This document shows positions 61,390 through 64,000 of a stretch of 64,000 nt of DNA, in pieces. The notes beneath the pieces were generated by a model. It had not been told where the DNA came from. It saw only the letters and a program-made list of their open reading frames with translations, and ran no database searches. The stretch is from NCBI RefSeq assembly GCF_923081025.1, contig NZ_CAKLPZ010000005.1, positions 62,001 to 126,000 on the forward strand, in the 5' to 3' direction. Source of the stretch: Neolewinella maritima (GTDB lineage: Bacteria > Bacteroidota > Bacteroidia > Chitinophagales > Saprospiraceae). Each line of letters starts with the position of its first letter. Positions within the stretch are counted from its first letter, which is position 1. The position numbers were made by a program, and so were the translations under genes.

Positions 61390-62568
61390 TTATGTCGTAA
61401 AGAAGGCGCGTACGGTTTGGCAGACATAAGCCAGCGTATCTTCCGTCAGTTCGCTGTGCATGGGCAGGGAGAGCACCTCCCTACAGAGGGCATCGGTGAC
61501 CGGCAAAAAGTCCACCGCATTAGCCGCCGTGCCGCGGAAGGCGTCCTGATCGTAGAGCGGTACGGGGTAGTAGATCATACTGGGCACGCCCGCCTCGCGG
61601 AGGTGTTGCTGCAGCGCCTCCCGCCGGCCGCCCGCGATACGCAGGGTATACTGGTGGTAGACGTGGGTACTGGCCGGCAGACGGGCGGGAGTCAGCAGGC
61701 CATCGATGCCGGCCAATTGCTCGTCGTAGTAGCGGGCGGCGGTGCGGCGGCGGGCATTGTAGTCATCCAGCCGCGTGAGCTTACAGTTGAGCACGGCGGC
61801 CTGGATCGAGTCGAGCCGGCTGTTGCAGCCTACCACGTCGTGGTAGTACTGCCGATTTTGTCCGTGGTTGGCGACCATGCGCAGGCGGGCGGCCAGCTCG
61901 TCGCTGTCCGTATTGATGGCACCCCCGTCGCCGTACGCACCGAGGTTCTTACTGGGGTAGAAGCTGGTGCAGCCGATATCCCCCAGCGCGCCGGTGCGGC
62001 GCTGCTGCCCGTCGCTAAAGGTGTACTCGGCTCCGATGGCCTGGGCGTTGTCCTCCACGATGTGCAGTCCGTGCTGCTTAGCCAGGGCGACGATGGGCTC
62101 CATATCGCAGCTCTGTCCGAACAGGTGGACCGGGATGATCGCCTTCGTGCGCGCCGTGATGGCCGGCTCGATCTGTGCGGCGGTGACATTGAAGGTGAAG
62201 GGGTCCACGTCTACCATGACCGGACTGAGGCCCAGCAGAGCGATCACCTCGGCGGACGCCACGTAGGTAAAGGCCGGTACGATCACCTCGTCTCCCGGCT
62301 GGAGGTCCAGGGCCATGAGGGCGATCTGCAGCGCGTCCGTGCCGTTGGCGCAGGGAATCACGTGGGCACTGCCCAAAAACTCCTCCAAGCCCGCCTGAAA
62401 CTGCTTGACCGCCGGTCCGTTGATGAACGCTCCGCTGCGCACCACGTCGAGGATGGCCCCGTCTACTTCCTCCTGCATCTGTTCGTACTGGGTCTTGAGG
62501 TCGACCATCTGGATGGACTGTACGGGCGGTAGCTGGGCGCGGCCGTCGGGTGCGGTGGGGGTAGCCAT
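61390..62568 (-). CDS. DegT/DnrJ/EryC1 family PLP aminotransferase
   Basis: Sugar aminotransferase of 392 residues, typically acting on nucleotide-activated keto-sugars. The PLP lysine is K207 in SFYPSKNLGAYGDGGA, with D173 in VEDNAQAIGAEY contacting the cofactor and ANGTDALQIAL binding phosphate. An ATG at residue 21 (62508) would remove a low-complexity leader and is possible. Such enzymes normally belong to surface polysaccharide loci, but none is visible here; manC is the only related gene in the window. Confidence 0.88.
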   Translation of the reverse strand: MATPTAPDGRAQLPPVQSIQMVDLKTQYEQMQEEVDGAILDVVRSGAFINGPAVKQFQAGLEEFLGSAHVIPCANGTDALQIALMALDLQPGDEVIVPAFTYVASAEVIALLGLSPVMVDVDPFTFNVTAAQIEPAITARTKAIIPVHLFGQSCDMEPIVALAKQHGLHIVEDNAQAIGAEYTFSDGQQRRTGALGDIGCTSFYPSKNLGAYGDGGAINTDSDELAARLRMVANHGQNRQYYHDVVGCNSRLDSIQAAVLNCKLTRLDDYNARRRTAARYYDEQLAGIDGLLTPARLPASTHVYHQYTLRIAGGRREALQQHLREAGVPSMIYYPVPLYDQDAFRGTAANAVDFLPVTDALCREVLSLPMHSELTEDTLAYVCQTVRAFFTT

Positions 62569-62711
62569 AGGGTGGGTGGTGGAGGGCGGGGTGAAGGATC
62601 GACCGGCGCGTACGCAAGTCAGAGGGCTAAGGTACGGAGATAAGGCTTGAGCACCCCTTACCTCCCCAGATTCCCTAACCCCCTGTAGTTTCCTCCTGCC
62701 GTGCGCGGTAT

Positions 62712-63650
62712 CTACCCCCCGAAACTTATCTCCTGGATCGTCACCCCCTCCGTGTCGAAGAGCGACCGGTCGACGCTACCCTCGCCGACGCGGATGTCCG
62801 TGAAGTACATCTCGGTTTCGGTCTTTCCGTTGCGGGTGGTCGACTGGATGGGGAAGCCGTCAAAGGACTGCATCCCACCCTCCGGCGTGCGGAACAATTG
62901 CTTGCCCGCGCCCATCATGCCTACCATCCCCCCGAAGACGTCCTCGGGGGTCAGGGCCAGGTCTTGAGTCACCCAGCTCGTGGTTGTCGTGCCGTGCTTG
63001 CTGTCTTCTACGAGGTACTTTTCGCAGGCGTAGCCGTCGATCGTTTTGCGCTCGCCGGTGCGGGTGATCGTAATGTAGTCCGCCATTTCATCGCGCACTC
63101 CATCCACCTTGCTCCCCAGATTAGGTATCCGCATACGGAAGCCCTCTTTCTGCCCCTTTTTGTTGGTCGTGATGGTGGTGGTCTTCCCATCCTGGGTGTT
63201 GAGGATCATCTGGCTCTGTCTGCCATCCTCGTCGGTCACCAGCATAGCAAACCGGTCGGGGATAGCCCCCAGCTGAATCGTACTGCGGTTTTCTTTCCCA
63301 CTCTTTTTGCGCTCGGTGATGAGCATCCGCAGACTGAAGGCAGTAGGGTTCTGGTACGCTTCAAACTCCCCCTCCTCCAGCGCTGTGCCGTACAGTACGG
63401 ACTGAACGTAAGCTTCCTCCGCTACGGTATCGACGGGCGCGGCCGCCGGTGCCTGTTTCTTTTTGAACAGGCCCTCGATGGCACCGAAGGCCTTATCGAC
63501 CCCCTCGTCCACTTTCTGATCGATGCGCTGATTGGCCCGGTTTTCCGTGCGGTGCTTGGCCCGCTGCTTGGCGCGTTTGACCGGTTGCTGGGCGGCCAGG
63601 CACAGGCCGATAAGGAGAAAGAACAGGAGGAACAGGATGCGGTAGGTCAT
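62712..63650 (-). CDS. DUF4412 secreted protein
   Basis: Exported protein of 312 residues with signal peptide (MTYRILFLLFFLLIGLCLAAQ). A very basic stretch (KRAKQRAKHRTENRANQRIDQKV) follows. The DUF4412 part spans about 100-312, with GRQSQMILNTQDGKTTTITTNKKGQKEGF, YITITRTGERKTIDGYACEKYLVED and the ending FDTEGVTIQEISF. The role of the family is unknown. Confidence 0.75.
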   Translation of the reverse strand: MTYRILFLLFFLLIGLCLAAQQPVKRAKQRAKHRTENRANQRIDQKVDEGVDKAFGAIEGLFKKKQAPAAAPVDTVAEEAYVQSVLYGTALEEGEFEAYQNPTAFSLRMLITERKKSGKENRSTIQLGAIPDRFAMLVTDEDGRQSQMILNTQDGKTTTITTNKKGQKEGFRMRIPNLGSKVDGVRDEMADYITITRTGERKTIDGYACEKYLVEDSKHGTTTTSWVTQDLALTPEDVFGGMVGMMGAGKQLFRTPEGGMQSFDGFPIQSTTRNGKTETEMYFTDIRVGEGSVDRSLFDTEGVTIQEISFGG

Positions 63651-63828
63651 AGCGGAATTGGCTTGCTTGTGTGTGCCTTTATCGCACCTGCGGCCCCGCC
63701 GTTACGCTTACCCGATTTTTATCCGCTGCCGGTTTTGTTAAAGTGCGTGCCGGACCGAACGGACGCCTTCCGCGGCCCGTTTAGTGAATAGGTGTATGTA
63801 CACCATTTTTCCCCAAAGCACAGCACAC

Positions 63829-63942
63829 ATGAAACGTTCCGCAGAAGTTGGTGGCGACCTCGCCCGCATCCTCTTTATGGTTTTCCTGACCCTCGTTTTT
63901 CTTTCGCTCTTCTTTATCCCTACTATCGCGAAGTTCCTCTAG
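63829..63942 (+). CDS. Small single-pass membrane protein (37 residues)
   Basis: The frame begins MKRSAEVGGDLARILFMVFL and ends TLVFLSLFFIPTIAKFL. It has a charged head of about 12 residues and a hydrophobic helix of about 20. Unlike a signal peptide, it ends right after the helix. The position in a 178-bp-plus gap, with a possible TACACCAT box upstream, makes it a reasonable small-protein candidate. Confidence 0.4.
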   Translation: MKRSAEVGGDLARILFMVFLTLVFLSLFFIPTIAKFL

Positions 63943-64000
63943 CCCTGGTTAGCGGGGTGGAAGGACAGGATGGTCTCACGCAGGAAATCCGTATCCAAAT
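63939..64000 (-). CDS. C-terminal end of an unidentified protein (partial)
   Basis: A minus-strand frame without stops runs in from the window edge and ends in LDTDFLRETILSFHPANQG then TAG at 63939-63941. Only about 20 codons are visible, so this may be chance. If real, its stop overlaps that of the small membrane-protein frame. Confidence 0.25.
   Translation of the reverse strand, partial: LDTDFLRETILSFHPANQG

Noticed and set aside
61363-62532. Plus-strand frame of 389 codons opposite the aminotransferase
   Set aside because: Shadow frame; the minus strand has the full PLP-lysine and cofactor motifs.

Overview
The window looks like a chromosomal segment from a high-GC member of the Bacteroidota, most likely a Saprospiria/Lewinella-type marine bacterium. 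The evidence is a SusC/SusD pair, several -7 boxes close to the Bacteroidota consensus TAnnTTTG, start codons without Shine-Dalgarno sequences, DUF4296, DUF4412 and PVC-type CxxCH proteins, OmpH pairs, and futalosine-route menaquinone genes. The genus is inference. I saw no tRNA, rRNA or CRISPR array.

Layout. 1-8 kb: a lipoprotein start, a secreted protein, mqnE / histidine phosphatase / mqnA, then on the minus strand a PhoB/PhoR-like two-component pair and a BlaI/BlaR1-type repressor and metallopeptidase pair with a double palindromic operator. 8-15 kb: sixA, DUF4296, dnaX, methylmalonyl-CoA mutase, YihY, GluQ-RS and the first REP-associated tyrosine transposase (RAYT1). 15-22 kb: a catalytically dead papain-like protein translationally coupled to a TonB receptor, an XRE-Fic protein with its own inverted repeat, and pnp. 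22-32 kb: CHASE3 kinase plus receiver, then ompH-ompH-murI-dinB, rnr, a geranylgeranyl-reductase-family flavoprotein, an AT-rich IS-like scar and TIGR02757. 32-45 kb: penicillin acylase, a POT peptide transporter, manC, RAYT2 inside 46-bp inverted repeats, an ECF sigma / anti-sigma-TonB pair, clpB and a GT-C-like membrane protein. 45-57 kb: a nutrient-uptake block with SusC, SusD, SGNH hydrolase, omega-amidase and a large HEAT-repeat c-type cytochrome. 57-64 kb: aldo/keto reductase, GH13 amylase, NIPSNAP, alpha/beta hydrolase, KTSC protein, DegT aminotransferase and a DUF4412 protein.

The most unusual content lies between genes. Two different RAYTs each sit inside their own inverted palindromes, and RAYT1's palindrome recurs as a paired BIME 42 kb away against the amylase stop codon. 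A separate 19-bp tandem hairpin repeat shows compensatory stem changes. Octamer arrays in opposite orientation separate the two ompH genes. Two gene remnants are visible: a DUF4143-type ATPase tail with a frameshift, and a deleted copy of the omega-amidase 3' end. All functional links are read from family knowledge and gene order only; no database search was run.
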